Source of the DNA: Dyella_B nitratireducens
GTDB lineage: Bacteria > Pseudomonadota > Gammaproteobacteria > Xanthomonadales > Rhodanobacteraceae
DNA length: 64,000 nucleotides
NCBI RefSeq assembly: GCF_049532905.1
Contig: NZ_CP064032.1
Location: forward strand, 3,844,001 to 3,908,000
Direction of reading: 5' to 3'
Shown: one piece after another, positions 37,087 through 45,716 of the stretch
Layout of the letters: each line of letters begins with the position of its first letter
Position numbering within the stretch: position 1 is the first letter of the stretch
The notes under the pieces: model-generated
What the model saw: only the letters and a program-made list of their open reading frames with translations
What the model was told of the DNA's origin: nothing
Databases searched by the model: none
Program-made: the position numbers and the translations under genes

Positions 37087-37143
37087 CAGGGACAGCCGTA
37101 TGCGTGCACCAGAATGGCAACACCCCGGTTCATTTCGCCGAAT

Positions 37144-37809
37144 TTATTTGGGCGCATCAGGTTGTTGTTCCGGCATGGCCGTCTTGAACGCATCCAGCTC
37201 CATGCATGCCGCGTCGATGCGCAAGATCGTCGGATAATCCTCCAACGGGGTCTTCCATCGCCGCGCGTTGTACACCTGCGGCACCAGGCAAAGATCAGCC
37301 AGGCCCGGCGTATCACCATGACAATAGCGACCCGTCTCCTTGCTGTTCGCCAGCACGGTTTCCAAAGCCTGGAATCCGGCGGCAATCCAGTGGCGCATCC
37401 AGATGCTTTTCTGTTCGTCATCGGCACCGAATTGCGAGCCAATCTGCTGCAACACGCGCAGATTGCCGATGGGATGGATATCGCAACCAACGATTTGTGC
37501 CATGGCACGCACGCGCGCCTTGCCAGCGGCATCCGCCGGCAACAACGGCGGGTGCGGATGGGTTTCATCCAGGTATTCAGCGATGGCCATGGACTGCGTC
37601 ATCACCTTGTCTCCATCGACCAGCACCGGTACTAGCTGCTGCGGATTGAGCGCCACATACTCTGGCGAGTGTTGTTCACCACCGTCGCGAACCAGATGCA
37701 CAGCCCTGGTTTCGTAATGCAAGCCCTTTAGATTCAGTGCGATGCGCACGCGGAAGGCCGCGCTGGAACGCCAATAACTGTAAAGCACGAGGCTGGATGA
37801 CATAGTCAT
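37144..37809 (-). CDS. maiA: Maleylacetoacetate isomerase (zeta-class GST)
   Basis: 221 residues. LVLYSYWRSSAAFRVRIALNLKG contains the SSAAFRVRIALNLKG signature of zeta-class glutathione transferases. LNPQQLVPVLVDGDKVMTQSMAIAEYLDETHP and GDTPGLADLCLVPQVYNARRW follow. It converts maleylacetoacetate to fumarylacetoacetate in tyrosine catabolism using glutathione. No other hmg genes are adjacent. Confidence 0.9.
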   Translation of the reverse strand: MTMSSSLVLYSYWRSSAAFRVRIALNLKGLHYETRAVHLVRDGGEQHSPEYVALNPQQLVPVLVDGDKVMTQSMAIAEYLDETHPHPPLLPADAAGKARVRAMAQIVGCDIHPIGNLRVLQQIGSQFGADDEQKSIWMRHWIAAGFQALETVLANSKETGRYCHGDTPGLADLCLVPQVYNARRWKTPLEDYPTILRIDAACMELDAFKTAMPEQQPDAPK

Positions 37810-37931
37810 TCCATAGAACTGAAACCTTGAGTGTAAACCTGCACCGTTTGCATCGCCGCGAGGCGGGCAGGAAAATAGCCTGTTCCGGCCTCCGGGCCTG
37901 ACCTTCTTCCATAGCTGCCAGGAGTTTTCCC

Positions 37932-39110
37932 GTGACCATCACCCGCATGAGCGACCTCGATCTGCGCGGCAAGCGCGTGCTGATCCGCGAAGACTTGAAC
38001 GTGCCGATCGAGAACGGCCGCATCACCTCCACGCAACGCCTGGATGCCTCGCTGCCCACCATCAAGGCTGCGCGCGATGCCGGCGCCAAGGTGATGGTGA
38101 TGTCGCATTTGGGACGTCCAAAGGAAGGCCAGTTCGACGAGGAATCCTCCCTCAAGCCGGTGGCCGCATGGCTGGGTGAACATCTCGGCAAGCCTGTGCG
38201 CCTGATCGCCGATTATCTTGATGGCGTGGATGTCGCCGACGGCGAAGTAGTGGTACTGGAAAACTGCCGCATGAATGTCGGCGAAGGCAAGGATGATGAA
38301 GCGCTGACGAAGAAGTATGCCGCGCTGTGCGACGTGTTCGTGATGGATGCCTTCGGCACCGCGCATCGCGCGCAAGCTTCCACGCATGGCGTGATCAAGT
38401 TTGCCCCCATCGCAGCGGCCGGCCCGCTGCTGTGCGACGAACTCGATGCGCTCGGCAAAGCGCTGGAACAGCCCGCACATCCACTGCTTGCCATCGTCGC
38501 GGGCTCCAAGGTTTCGACCAAACTCACGCTGCTGGAAAACCTGATTGGCAAGGTTGATCAGCTGATCGTCGGTGGTGGCATCGCCAACACCTTTATCGCC
38601 GCCGCAGGCCACGGCGTCGGCAATTCGTTGTACGAACCCGATCTGATTCCTGCCGCGAAGAAAGTACTGGCCGATGCCAAGCGCCGTGGCGCCGAGGTGC
38701 CGATGCCGGTCGACGTGGTGGTGGCGCCGGAGTTCTCTGCGCATGCACCAGCCACAGTGAAAGCAGTGGACCAGGTGAAGGACGACGAGATGATTCTGGA
38801 CATTGGTCCGGAAACTGCCAAGCAGTACGCCGAGCTGATTGCCAAAGCCGGCACCGTGGTATGGAACGGCCCTGTGGGCGTGTTCGAGTTCGACGCCTTC
38901 GGCAAGGGCACGGAAGTGCTGGCGCATGCGGTTGCCGATTCGAAGGCGTTTTCCATTGCCGGTGGCGGCGACACGCTGGCGGCAGTGGATAAATACGGCA
39001 TCGAAGACAAGGTTTCCTACATCTCCACCGGTGGTGGTGCGTTCCTGGAATTCCTGGAAGGCAAGGAGCTACCTGCAGTAGCAGCGTTGAAGGCGCGGGC
39101 AGCAAAGTAA
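37932..39110 (+). CDS. pgk: Phosphoglycerate kinase
   Basis: 392 residues, full length. MSDLDLRGKRVLIREDLNVPIENG is the N-terminal substrate site; MSHLGRPKEGQFDEESSL, VLENCRMNVGE, DVFVMDAFGTAHRAQASTHG, VAGSKVSTKLTLLENL, VVWNGPVGVFEFDAFGKGT and IAGGGDTLAAVDKYG are all PGK motifs. It forms ATP from 1,3-bisphosphoglycerate in glycolysis. Confidence 0.98.
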   Translation: MTITRMSDLDLRGKRVLIREDLNVPIENGRITSTQRLDASLPTIKAARDAGAKVMVMSHLGRPKEGQFDEESSLKPVAAWLGEHLGKPVRLIADYLDGVDVADGEVVVLENCRMNVGEGKDDEALTKKYAALCDVFVMDAFGTAHRAQASTHGVIKFAPIAAAGPLLCDELDALGKALEQPAHPLLAIVAGSKVSTKLTLLENLIGKVDQLIVGGGIANTFIAAAGHGVGNSLYEPDLIPAAKKVLADAKRRGAEVPMPVDVVVAPEFSAHAPATVKAVDQVKDDEMILDIGPETAKQYAELIAKAGTVVWNGPVGVFEFDAFGKGTEVLAHAVADSKAFSIAGGGDTLAAVDKYGIEDKVSYISTGGGAFLEFLEGKELPAVAALKARAAK

Positions 39111-39122
39111 ACCCATAACTTC

Positions 39123-39163
39123 ACACTGCCGTCATTCCCGCGAAAACGGGAATGACGGCAGTG
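39123..39163. repeat. REP-like hairpin between pgk and the AlkB-like gene
   Basis: CACTGCCGTCATTCCCG-N-CGGGAATGACGGCAGTG forms a near-perfect hairpin of about 17 bp. It has the same GTCATTCCCGC core as 2717-2750. It sits between the convergent ends of pgk and the dnaE2-linked gene and may limit transcription from both sides. Confidence 0.75.
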
Positions 39164-39166
39164 TAG

Positions 39167-39760
39167 TTACCAGGTTTTATCGGCTTTCTCCGGCCGCACC
39201 CGAAACGCTACGCTGATTCTCGGCCCCACTGGGCACCGCAGCTTGGGAATGCCGTGGTCATAATGCCATTGCGCATTCCAGCCCATTAGCAACAGGCTGC
39301 CTGCCTCCAACTCCAGCTCGGTCTTTAGCCTTGGTGGCTTCTTGCGCTGAATCACCATGGTCCGTGTCGCTCCCAATGACAGCAACACGATCGGTCGATG
39401 CGGTACCAATTCGTGCAACTTGTCGTTATGCAGCGCTACGCTGTCATGTTCGTCGCGATAGCAGTTAAGCCCAATGCTATTGAACGGCACATCCACGTGT
39501 TGCTTGACCACCGCCAAGGCATCGCGCAATACGCTCGGCAGCGCAGAACTGGCGATGTCGTAATGACAATGCAAGCGCGGCACGCCCACCAAACGCTCGT
39601 ACATCATGCGCGAGCTTTCATGCCAGTCACCGTGGTTAAGTAAGGTATCGAACCAGGCTTTGGCTAATGCAGGTGTGATGATGTCCGGGTAATAGGTGAT
39701 CGGCCCGGTCTGATCCTCGACAATCCTTTGTACACCCTGTTCGAAAAGTAGTGCTTGCAT
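39167..39760 (-). CDS. AlkB-like 2-oxoglutarate/Fe(II) dioxygenase
   Basis: 197 residues from the ATG at 39760 (GAGGG five bases upstream). The Fe(II) triad is visible: His111 and Asp113 (ALHNDKLHE) and His169 (WHYDHGIPK). 2-oxoglutarate-binding arginines follow in RISVAFR (Arg181, Arg187). NCYRDEHDSVALHNDKL and SLGATRTMVIQRKK match the AlkB/ALKBH2-3-like subgroup, which directly removes methyl groups from 1-meA and 3-meC in DNA. The gene follows dnaE2 by 7 bases and is thus the last member of the SOS operon, making alkylation repair damage-inducible together with translesion synthesis. Confidence 0.85.
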   Translation of the reverse strand: MQALLFEQGVQRIVEDQTGPITYYPDIITPALAKAWFDTLLNHGDWHESSRMMYERLVGVPRLHCHYDIASSALPSVLRDALAVVKQHVDVPFNSIGLNCYRDEHDSVALHNDKLHELVPHRPIVLLSLGATRTMVIQRKKPPRLKTELELEAGSLLLMGWNAQWHYDHGIPKLRCPVGPRISVAFRVRPEKADKTW

Positions 39761-39767
39761 AAAACCC

Positions 39768-42700
39768 TCAATGAAAATCCCGCGAGCGAGCATCGAGGTC
39801 CGCCAGCATGCTGCTGAGATCGCGTAGTCGCCGTGCAATCAGATGGCTTACGCCATCAACCGCTTCCCAGCGACCTTCGATTGCGAGCAAGCGCGCTTCC
39901 AGATAAGGACGGCGCTGGGTTTGCGCGATGTGATTCCACACCACGACGTTTACATGGCCGAACTCATCCTCGATGGTGATGAAGGTGACGCCGCTGGCGG
40001 TCTGCGGTTGCTGGCGTTGTGTGACCAACCCCACCGTGCGCACCTGCGTGGCATGCGGCAATTTCTGCAGGCTGCGCGAATCCAGGTATCGATCGGCGCG
40101 CAGACGGCTACGCAGCAGCTTCAATGGATGCGGCCCAAGGCTCAATCCACTGTGTGCGTAATCGGCCGTCATGTTTTCGACGATCGTGGGCAGCGGTAGC
40201 ACGATGTCCTGTTCGTTCGGGCTAGTGCGACCGAATAGAGGCAGCTGAGATTCAACGCCCGAAGTAAGCCATAGCGCACGATGGCGATGACCTGCCAGGC
40301 CACGCAAGGCGCCTGCGTCGGCGAGCAGATCCTGGTGACGCGAGTCCAGTTCGGCGCGTGTGCAAAGATCAACGACATCACGAAACGGCCCAAGCTTGCG
40401 TGCGGCGGAAATACGTTGCGCCACTTTTTCGCTGCAACCACGCAATTGGCGCAAACCAAGTCGCAAAGCGAATCCCTTCTTGCTGCGTGCATCAGGCTCC
40501 AGTGTGCAATCCCAATCGCTATAGCGAACATCCATCGGACGCACACCGATGCCATGGCGCTGCGCATCCTGCACGATTTGACTGGGGCCATAGAAACCCA
40601 TCGGTTGCGCGTTGAGCAGTGCGCAGGCAAACATGGCTGGCTCATGGCATTTCAGCCAACTGCTTGCATAAGCAATGTTGGCGAAGCTGGCGGCGTGGCT
40701 TTCTGGAAAGCCGTAGCTGCCGAAGCCTTTTATCTGGTTGAAGATCTGTTCGGCGAATTCCTGCGTATAACCTCTTGCCAACATGCCGGTAACGAGCTTT
40801 TCGTGATGTTTCTCCATGTCGCCGTAACGTTTCCATGCCCCCATGGCGCGACGCAATTCATCCGCGTCGCCTGCCGTGTAACCGGCCGCCACCATGGCCA
40901 GCTTCATCACTTGCTCCTGAAACAGCGGCACGCCTTTGGTACGCTCAAGTACCGGCTCCAGCTCTTTCGATGGATAGGCGACAGGTTCTTCGCCGCTTCG
41001 ACGTCTCAAATAGGGATGCACCATGTCGCCCTGGATAGGACCGGGTCTCACGATCGCGATCTGGATGACCAGGTCGTAATAACTGGCTGGCTTGAGCCGC
41101 GGCAACATCGCCATTTGCGCGCGGCTTTCGATCTGGAATACGCCGATGGTTTCGGCGCGCTGGATCATCGCGTACGTTGCTTTATCGTTGGGCTCGATCG
41201 TGGCAATGCTCAACGCCTTATCGCGATAGGTCTTCACAAGATCGAAGCATTTGCGCAGGCAAGTCAGCATGCCGAGCGCCAGGCAATCGACCTTGAGCAA
41301 GCCCATGGTGTCTAGATCATCCTTGTCCCACTGGATGATCGTGCGATCCGGCATGGTTGCGTTTTCCACCGGCACCAATTCATGCAGCGGTGCATCGTGA
41401 ATCACGAAACCGCCCACGTGCTGGCTTAAATGACGCGGCTTACCGAGCAGCTGCTTGGTCAGCGCAAGCAGCCTGCGCATGACAGGTACATCGGGATCGA
41501 ACCCCTGTTCGCGCAAACGGTCCGGCAGAGAAGCATCGCCTAGACGGAAGAAGCAACGGCCAAGCTTGTCGATCTGGTCTTCGGGCAGCCCTAACGCCTT
41601 GGCCACATCGCGCACGGCGCTTTTGGAGCGGTAGCTAATGACGGTGGCTGCGATCGCGGCACGTTCGCGGCCATATTTCCTGTAGACGTACTGGATAACA
41701 TCTTCGCGTCGCTCGTGCTCGAAATCGACATCAATGTCGGGTGGTTCATCGCGCTCCACGGAAATGAAACGCTCTGCCAGCAGCGTAACCTTTTCCGGAT
41801 CGGCATCTGTCACGCCCAACGTAAAGCACACGATGGAATTAGCTGCCGAACCACGTCCCTGGCAAAGAATGTGCTGACTGCGCGCATAACGAACGATGTC
41901 ATGAACGGTGAGAAAAAACGCCGCGTATTTTTTCCTCTCGATCAGTTGCAGCTCATGCTCGATAGTAGCCTGATGCAGGGCTGGCACACCTTGCGGCCAG
42001 CGCCATGCCGAACCTTCGGCAACGAGGTGACGTAGCCATTGCATGGGCGTATAGCCTTCCGGCACCAGTTCCTTCGGATACTGGTACTGCAAATCCTTTT
42101 TTAAATTGAACGTGCAACGCTTGGCGATGCGTACGCTCTCTTCCAGCAATGCCTTGGGATAAATCTTTTCCAGCACCGAACGCCGGCGAAGATGCCGCTC
42201 GCCATTGCGAAACAACACGGAACCAGCTTCAGCAATGGTCATGTGATGCCGTATCGCTGTCATCGTGTGCTGCAGCGGCAGGCAACGACGCATATGCATG
42301 TGCACATCGCCACTTGCTACGCGCGGTAGCTGCAGCGCTTCGCCCAGCGCCTCGAGTTCAGTAAAACGCGCTGCATCGTCACAGTCGCGATGCAACTCCA
42401 CCGCCAGCCAGGAACGATTACCGAAGGTGTGTTTCACCCAGGCCCCATGTTCGTGATTAGGTTCCCGTTCGGGAATCCAAAGCACCAACGTGCCCGGCGC
42501 ACCGTCTGCAATGTCTGCCCGGGTCAAGCGATATTCGCCTTTTTCGGAGCCCCTCCGACCTCGCGTAATCAGCTGGCACAGCGAGACATAGCCTTGCTTG
42601 CTTTCCGCCAGCAGCACCAGCCTGGGGCCATCGGCGAACTGGATTTCCGTGCCGACGATCAGTGGCATTTTCGTATCGCGCGAAGCCTCCCACGCGCGCA

Positions 42701-42845
42701 CGATGCCGGCGAGAGAGCATTCGTCGGTGATCGCCAGCGCGGTATAACCGCAATCGGTGGCACGCTCAAATAATTCGCGCGCGCTGGAGGCGCCGCGCTG
42801 GAATGAAAAATCCGACAGGCAATGGAGTTCGGCGTAGTCCGTCAT
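39768..42845 (-). CDS. dnaE2: Error-prone DNA polymerase DnaE2
   Basis: 1025 residues from the ATG at 42845, which overlaps the imuB stop (ATGA). It starts TDYAELHCLSDFSFQRGASSARELFERA (PHP domain), with the C-family catalytic aspartates in ERDEPPDIDVDFEHERREDVIQYVY and the helix-hairpin-helix and OB-fold at the C-terminus (HATQVRTVGLVTQRQQPQTASGVTFITIEDEFGHVNVVVWN). Its length fits DnaE2 rather than the replicative DnaE (about 1160). Together with ImuA and ImuB it forms the mutasome responsible for damage-induced mutagenesis. Confidence 0.96.
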   Translation of the reverse strand: MTDYAELHCLSDFSFQRGASSARELFERATDCGYTALAITDECSLAGIVRAWEASRDTKMPLIVGTEIQFADGPRLVLLAESKQGYVSLCQLITRGRRGSEKGEYRLTRADIADGAPGTLVLWIPEREPNHEHGAWVKHTFGNRSWLAVELHRDCDDAARFTELEALGEALQLPRVASGDVHMHMRRCLPLQHTMTAIRHHMTIAEAGSVLFRNGERHLRRRSVLEKIYPKALLEESVRIAKRCTFNLKKDLQYQYPKELVPEGYTPMQWLRHLVAEGSAWRWPQGVPALHQATIEHELQLIERKKYAAFFLTVHDIVRYARSQHILCQGRGSAANSIVCFTLGVTDADPEKVTLLAERFISVERDEPPDIDVDFEHERREDVIQYVYRKYGRERAAIAATVISYRSKSAVRDVAKALGLPEDQIDKLGRCFFRLGDASLPDRLREQGFDPDVPVMRRLLALTKQLLGKPRHLSQHVGGFVIHDAPLHELVPVENATMPDRTIIQWDKDDLDTMGLLKVDCLALGMLTCLRKCFDLVKTYRDKALSIATIEPNDKATYAMIQRAETIGVFQIESRAQMAMLPRLKPASYYDLVIQIAIVRPGPIQGDMVHPYLRRRSGEEPVAYPSKELEPVLERTKGVPLFQEQVMKLAMVAAGYTAGDADELRRAMGAWKRYGDMEKHHEKLVTGMLARGYTQEFAEQIFNQIKGFGSYGFPESHAASFANIAYASSWLKCHEPAMFACALLNAQPMGFYGPSQIVQDAQRHGIGVRPMDVRYSDWDCTLEPDARSKKGFALRLGLRQLRGCSEKVAQRISAARKLGPFRDVVDLCTRAELDSRHQDLLADAGALRGLAGHRHRALWLTSGVESQLPLFGRTSPNEQDIVLPLPTIVENMTADYAHSGLSLGPHPLKLLRSRLRADRYLDSRSLQKLPHATQVRTVGLVTQRQQPQTASGVTFITIEDEFGHVNVVVWNHIAQTQRRPYLEARLLAIEGRWEAVDGVSHLIARRLRDLSSMLADLDARSRDFH

Positions 42846-44242
42846 GCGAACCATCCATGCAGCATCCAGCCGCATTGTTCGTCCGGCGCGCAATACACCC
42901 AGGCGCGTTGACCTTGTTCCGTTTCGACGATGTAGTAATCCCTGCGTACCGCATCGCCGTCCCACCAGCCGGTTTCTATGCGCTCGGGACCGGCGAGTAT
43001 GCGTAGCATGCCGCGCAAAGGGATGGGTTTAGGCAGCAGCCACGTGGGGCGTGTGCGTGGCTCAATAAAATTGTCATCCAGGATGGTGGTGCACTGCGAA
43101 TGCTCGGGGCGCGGATCGATCGTGGCGCCCCAGCGATATACCGCGCGATCACCCAGCCGTGCACGCAAGCGCTCGCGCAATTGCTCAAACGGCAACGCAT
43201 TGGCGGGACGTTCGTCGAACAGATCGCGGCCGGCAGGCACGAAACCAGGTAGATCGTTGGCCATCAAACGCAGCGATAACACGGGTGCAGGCAGTTGTAC
43301 TTGTTCCAAGCGGCCACGCGTCGCTTCGAACAGAACGTTGGCATCACGCTCAGGCAAGAGCATACCCACTGGCACTTCGGTCGCCTTGCCTCCCCGATGT
43401 TCCAACTGCAAGGCAAAGCGTTGCACGCCGCCATCGCGTCCAGAGAGATATGCCGCAAGGTCGCTGGTCATACGTTTGATGGGAAACACCAGCGCAGCGA
43501 TGTTTTCTACTTCGTGCGAAAGCTCGATGCGCCAATCCACGGCATCGGGTGGCACATAGAGTTCCAGTCCGGCTGGTGCATCGCCCAGCAGGCGATCGAT
43601 GGTTTGCAACAGTTCAGCGCCGAAGCGGCGTTGCAAACCATCGCGCGGCATGCACAAGAGCTGGCCGAGGCGGCGGATGCCCATGCGTGACAGCGCATCC
43701 ACTGCATGCTCGGGCAAATGACTTTTCACCAAAGGCACCGCCTCGAGTGCACGTTGCATGACCTCCCTCGTCAGCACGGCCTGCCCATCCTTGATGCTGG
43801 CGAGCACCTGTGCAGCATGCGGCGTCGGCGCAGCAGCGATGTCATGGCGAAAACCAAGTGCAGAGAGATCGCTACGCAGACTGCGCTCAATCGTCTGCCA
43901 TTCGCCCAACAGACTGCGACTACGGCTGATTTCCAGCACAATGGCCTGCGGCAGCAGCGCCACTTGCGAGCTGTAGCGGTACGCCACGCCGGCCAGAAAA
44001 CGCTGCCAGCGATCCGCTTCTGCAGCGTCATAAGGCATGGCTTCGAATTGCGCCAGCAACGCTTGTGCGGCAGTCAGACGTTGGCCGACGTACAAACCTG
44101 CATCTTGTGCCGATGCATTGGCTGCAACGACGCAGCGTGCATTCGCGGGGCCATCCACCAGCACCAGCGGGACATCATCGGATCGTCGGCGGAGGACGCC
44201 ATCGAGCGCCAAGTGTGGAAGTGTGATGCAAACCCAAAGCAT
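42842..44242 (-). CDS. imuB: Y-family polymerase-like protein ImuB (catalytically dead)
   Basis: 466 residues. The Y-family layout is present, but the catalytic carboxylates are not. The first motif reads WVCITLPHLALD rather than DxDxFFASVE, and the second reads VLEISRSRSLLG in place of the SIDE motif. This fits ImuB, a hub that binds the beta clamp, ImuA and DnaE2. The C-terminus is long, with W-rich segments (PTWLLPKPIPLRGMLRIL, ETGWWDGDAVRRDYYIVETEQGQRAWVY). It lies between imuA and dnaE2, 12 bases after imuA. Confidence 0.93.
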   Translation of the reverse strand: MLWVCITLPHLALDGVLRRRSDDVPLVLVDGPANARCVVAANASAQDAGLYVGQRLTAAQALLAQFEAMPYDAAEADRWQRFLAGVAYRYSSQVALLPQAIVLEISRSRSLLGEWQTIERSLRSDLSALGFRHDIAAAPTPHAAQVLASIKDGQAVLTREVMQRALEAVPLVKSHLPEHAVDALSRMGIRRLGQLLCMPRDGLQRRFGAELLQTIDRLLGDAPAGLELYVPPDAVDWRIELSHEVENIAALVFPIKRMTSDLAAYLSGRDGGVQRFALQLEHRGGKATEVPVGMLLPERDANVLFEATRGRLEQVQLPAPVLSLRLMANDLPGFVPAGRDLFDERPANALPFEQLRERLRARLGDRAVYRWGATIDPRPEHSQCTTILDDNFIEPRTRPTWLLPKPIPLRGMLRILAGPERIETGWWDGDAVRRDYYIVETEQGQRAWVYCAPDEQCGWMLHGWFA

Positions 44243-44254
44243 AAGCAGCCACCC

Positions 44255-45010
44255 TTACTCCCCTCTGCTTATGGGCAAGAAGCGAATTCCTCGCTCCTCA
44301 AACTCGAGCATGTCCATTTGCTCTCCACACGTATCTGCTTTCGTGGGAATAACGGCAGTGTGGGGCGCTTTATCGCGACAACCTGGCGCTTTGATGTGCG
44401 GCTCAAAAGGAATCGCCTGCGTCGGCGCATTGCCACCACGGCATTTGCGTACCCAGATCGACGGTTGCGGCCATGCGGCGAGTTCCAATCGCAATGCGGC
44501 CGGCGACGCATTCGCCAGATAACGACGATCGCGAAACACGAAAGCTAGCGCACGCCCGGTATCCGCCGCCACTTGCAGACGACGCAGACTGCGATCATCA
44601 GCTTGCTGCGGCCACGCCAACACGGCGGCGCAACTACCGGAACGCAAACATTGTTCGGCAGCCCACAGCACGTGTTTCTCGTCCGCATCGACGATTTCCA
44701 CGCGCTGCAGACTCACGCCTTGCTGCCGCCAGCCCATGGCGCATGGTGCATACGGCGGCGCGATCAGCATGACAGGACGCTGGCCTTGCGTGAGTCGCGC
44801 GAGCGTTGGCAGCACCAAGCGCAATTCGCCGATGCCGTCGGCCGGCAGCAGGATTTCCGTGAGCGAAGCTTCCGGCCAGCCGTGTGCCGGCAGTACTGCA
44901 TCCAGCATCAGCCAACCGGTGGGTTGTCCGCCTTCGACCGGTGCCGTCGAACGACCGCGCCAGACCTGCCGGGCCTCGAGCAGGTTCGACAAAGCCACGA
45001 CCGTGCCCAT
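44255..45010 (-). CDS. imuA: RecA-like mutasome protein ImuA with unusual C-terminus
   Basis: 251 residues. The N-terminal about 190 residues match ImuA/SulA-like RecA-fold proteins: QPTGWLMLDAVLPAHGWPEASLTEILLPADGIGELRLVLPTLARL, MLIAPPYAPCAMGW, VLAWPQQADDRSLRRLQVAADTGRALAFVFRDRRYLANASPAALRLELA. The last about 45 residues contain HTAVIPTKADTCGEQMD, which is the translation of a degenerate GTCATTCCCGC repeat at about 44336-44362; the ancestral protein probably ended earlier. It overlaps the lexA start by one base. Confidence 0.88.
   Translation of the reverse strand: MGTVVALSNLLEARQVWRGRSTAPVEGGQPTGWLMLDAVLPAHGWPEASLTEILLPADGIGELRLVLPTLARLTQGQRPVMLIAPPYAPCAMGWRQQGVSLQRVEIVDADEKHVLWAAEQCLRSGSCAAVLAWPQQADDRSLRRLQVAADTGRALAFVFRDRRYLANASPAALRLELAAWPQPSIWVRKCRGGNAPTQAIPFEPHIKAPGCRDKAPHTAVIPTKADTCGEQMDMLEFEERGIRFLPISRGE
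44336..44362. repeat. Degenerate REP-like sequence inside imuA
   Basis: TCTGCTTTCGTGGGAATAACGGCAGTG resembles one arm of the 39123-39163 hairpin (GTTTTCGCGGGAATGACGGCAGTG) with a few changes. It is read as part of imuA (residues AVIPTKAD), so a repeat seems to have become coding. Confidence 0.5.
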
Positions 45011-45639
45011 TAGCTGCCCCTCACCAGACCTGCGAACAGTCCTTCGATGGCAAAGTCTTCAGTGGGATCGGGGTCGATCGGCTGATAGCCGGGGCTGTTC
45101 GGCAGCAGGCGGATCACATCGCCTTTCCAATACAGCCGCTTGATAGTGAAGCGATCGCCCGCCACGCGAGCTGCGACCACTTGGCCATGCCGTGCGATCG
45201 GCGTGGCGTGGACGGCTACCAAGTCGCCATCCAGGATGCCTTCGTCGCGCATGGAGTCGCCCACCACCCTCACCAGGTAATCCGGCTTCAGGCGGAACAA
45301 CCATCGCGAGACACGCAGGCTGCGTTCCACGCGCGATTCGGAAAAGATCGGCTCGCCAGCCGCGACGCGGCCGATCAGGGGAAGTTCGAGGGTATCGGCA
45401 GCGAGCGGATCGGTTTCCTGCACCAACCGAATGCCACGTGTTCGGTTGGGCTCGATCACCAATCGGCCTTTGGCTTCCAGCGAACGCACGTGCTTGAGCA
45501 CCGCGCTCACGCTGGGAATACCCATCGCCTGGCCGATTTCCTCCAGCGTAGGCACTTCCCCACTCTGCTCCAGCCGCTCACGGATGAAGGCGAGGATGTT
45601 GGACTGGCGGCTGGTGAGCTGAAGGGTCATGGCGCACAT
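45010..45639 (-). CDS. lexA: LexA repressor (LexA2-like, SOS regulator)
   Basis: 209 residues. An N-terminal winged helix-turn-helix (LTSRQSNILAFIRERLEQSGEVPTLEEIGQAMGIPSVSAVLKHVRSLEAKGRL), then the autocleavage Ala94-Gly95 (RVAAGEPIF) and catalytic Ser129 (VVGDSMRDEGILDGD) and Lys167 (FTIKR). The ATG at 45639 has AAGGTG five bases upstream; an ATG at 45630 is less well spaced. This lexA heads the imuA-imuB-dnaE2-alkB operon and is probably autoregulated through the inverted repeat at 45641-45662. A second lexA beside recA may exist elsewhere, as in many xanthomonads. Confidence 0.95.
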   Translation of the reverse strand: MCAMTLQLTSRQSNILAFIRERLEQSGEVPTLEEIGQAMGIPSVSAVLKHVRSLEAKGRLVIEPNRTRGIRLVQETDPLAADTLELPLIGRVAAGEPIFSESRVERSLRVSRWLFRLKPDYLVRVVGDSMRDEGILDGDLVAVHATPIARHGQVVAARVAGDRFTIKRLYWKGDVIRLLPNSPGYQPIDPDPTEDFAIEGLFAGLVRGS

Positions 45640-45640
45640 C

Positions 45641-45662
45641 TTTTCACCTTTTTAGGTGAAAA
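45641..45662. promoter_or_regulatory. Candidate LexA operator upstream of lexA
   Basis: TTTTCACCT-TTTT-AGGTGAAAA is a perfect 9-bp inverted repeat with a 4-base spacer. It lies immediately upstream of lexA and overlaps its Shine-Dalgarno (AGGTG). It differs from SOS boxes I know (E. coli CTGT-N8-ACAG; GTAC-type LexA2 sites). The assignment to LexA is by position. Confidence 0.65.
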
Positions 45663-45716
45663 TGAAGTGTCCGCAGTTAGCACCCTCCCCGGCTTGGCGA
45701 GGAGGGCCTTACAAGG

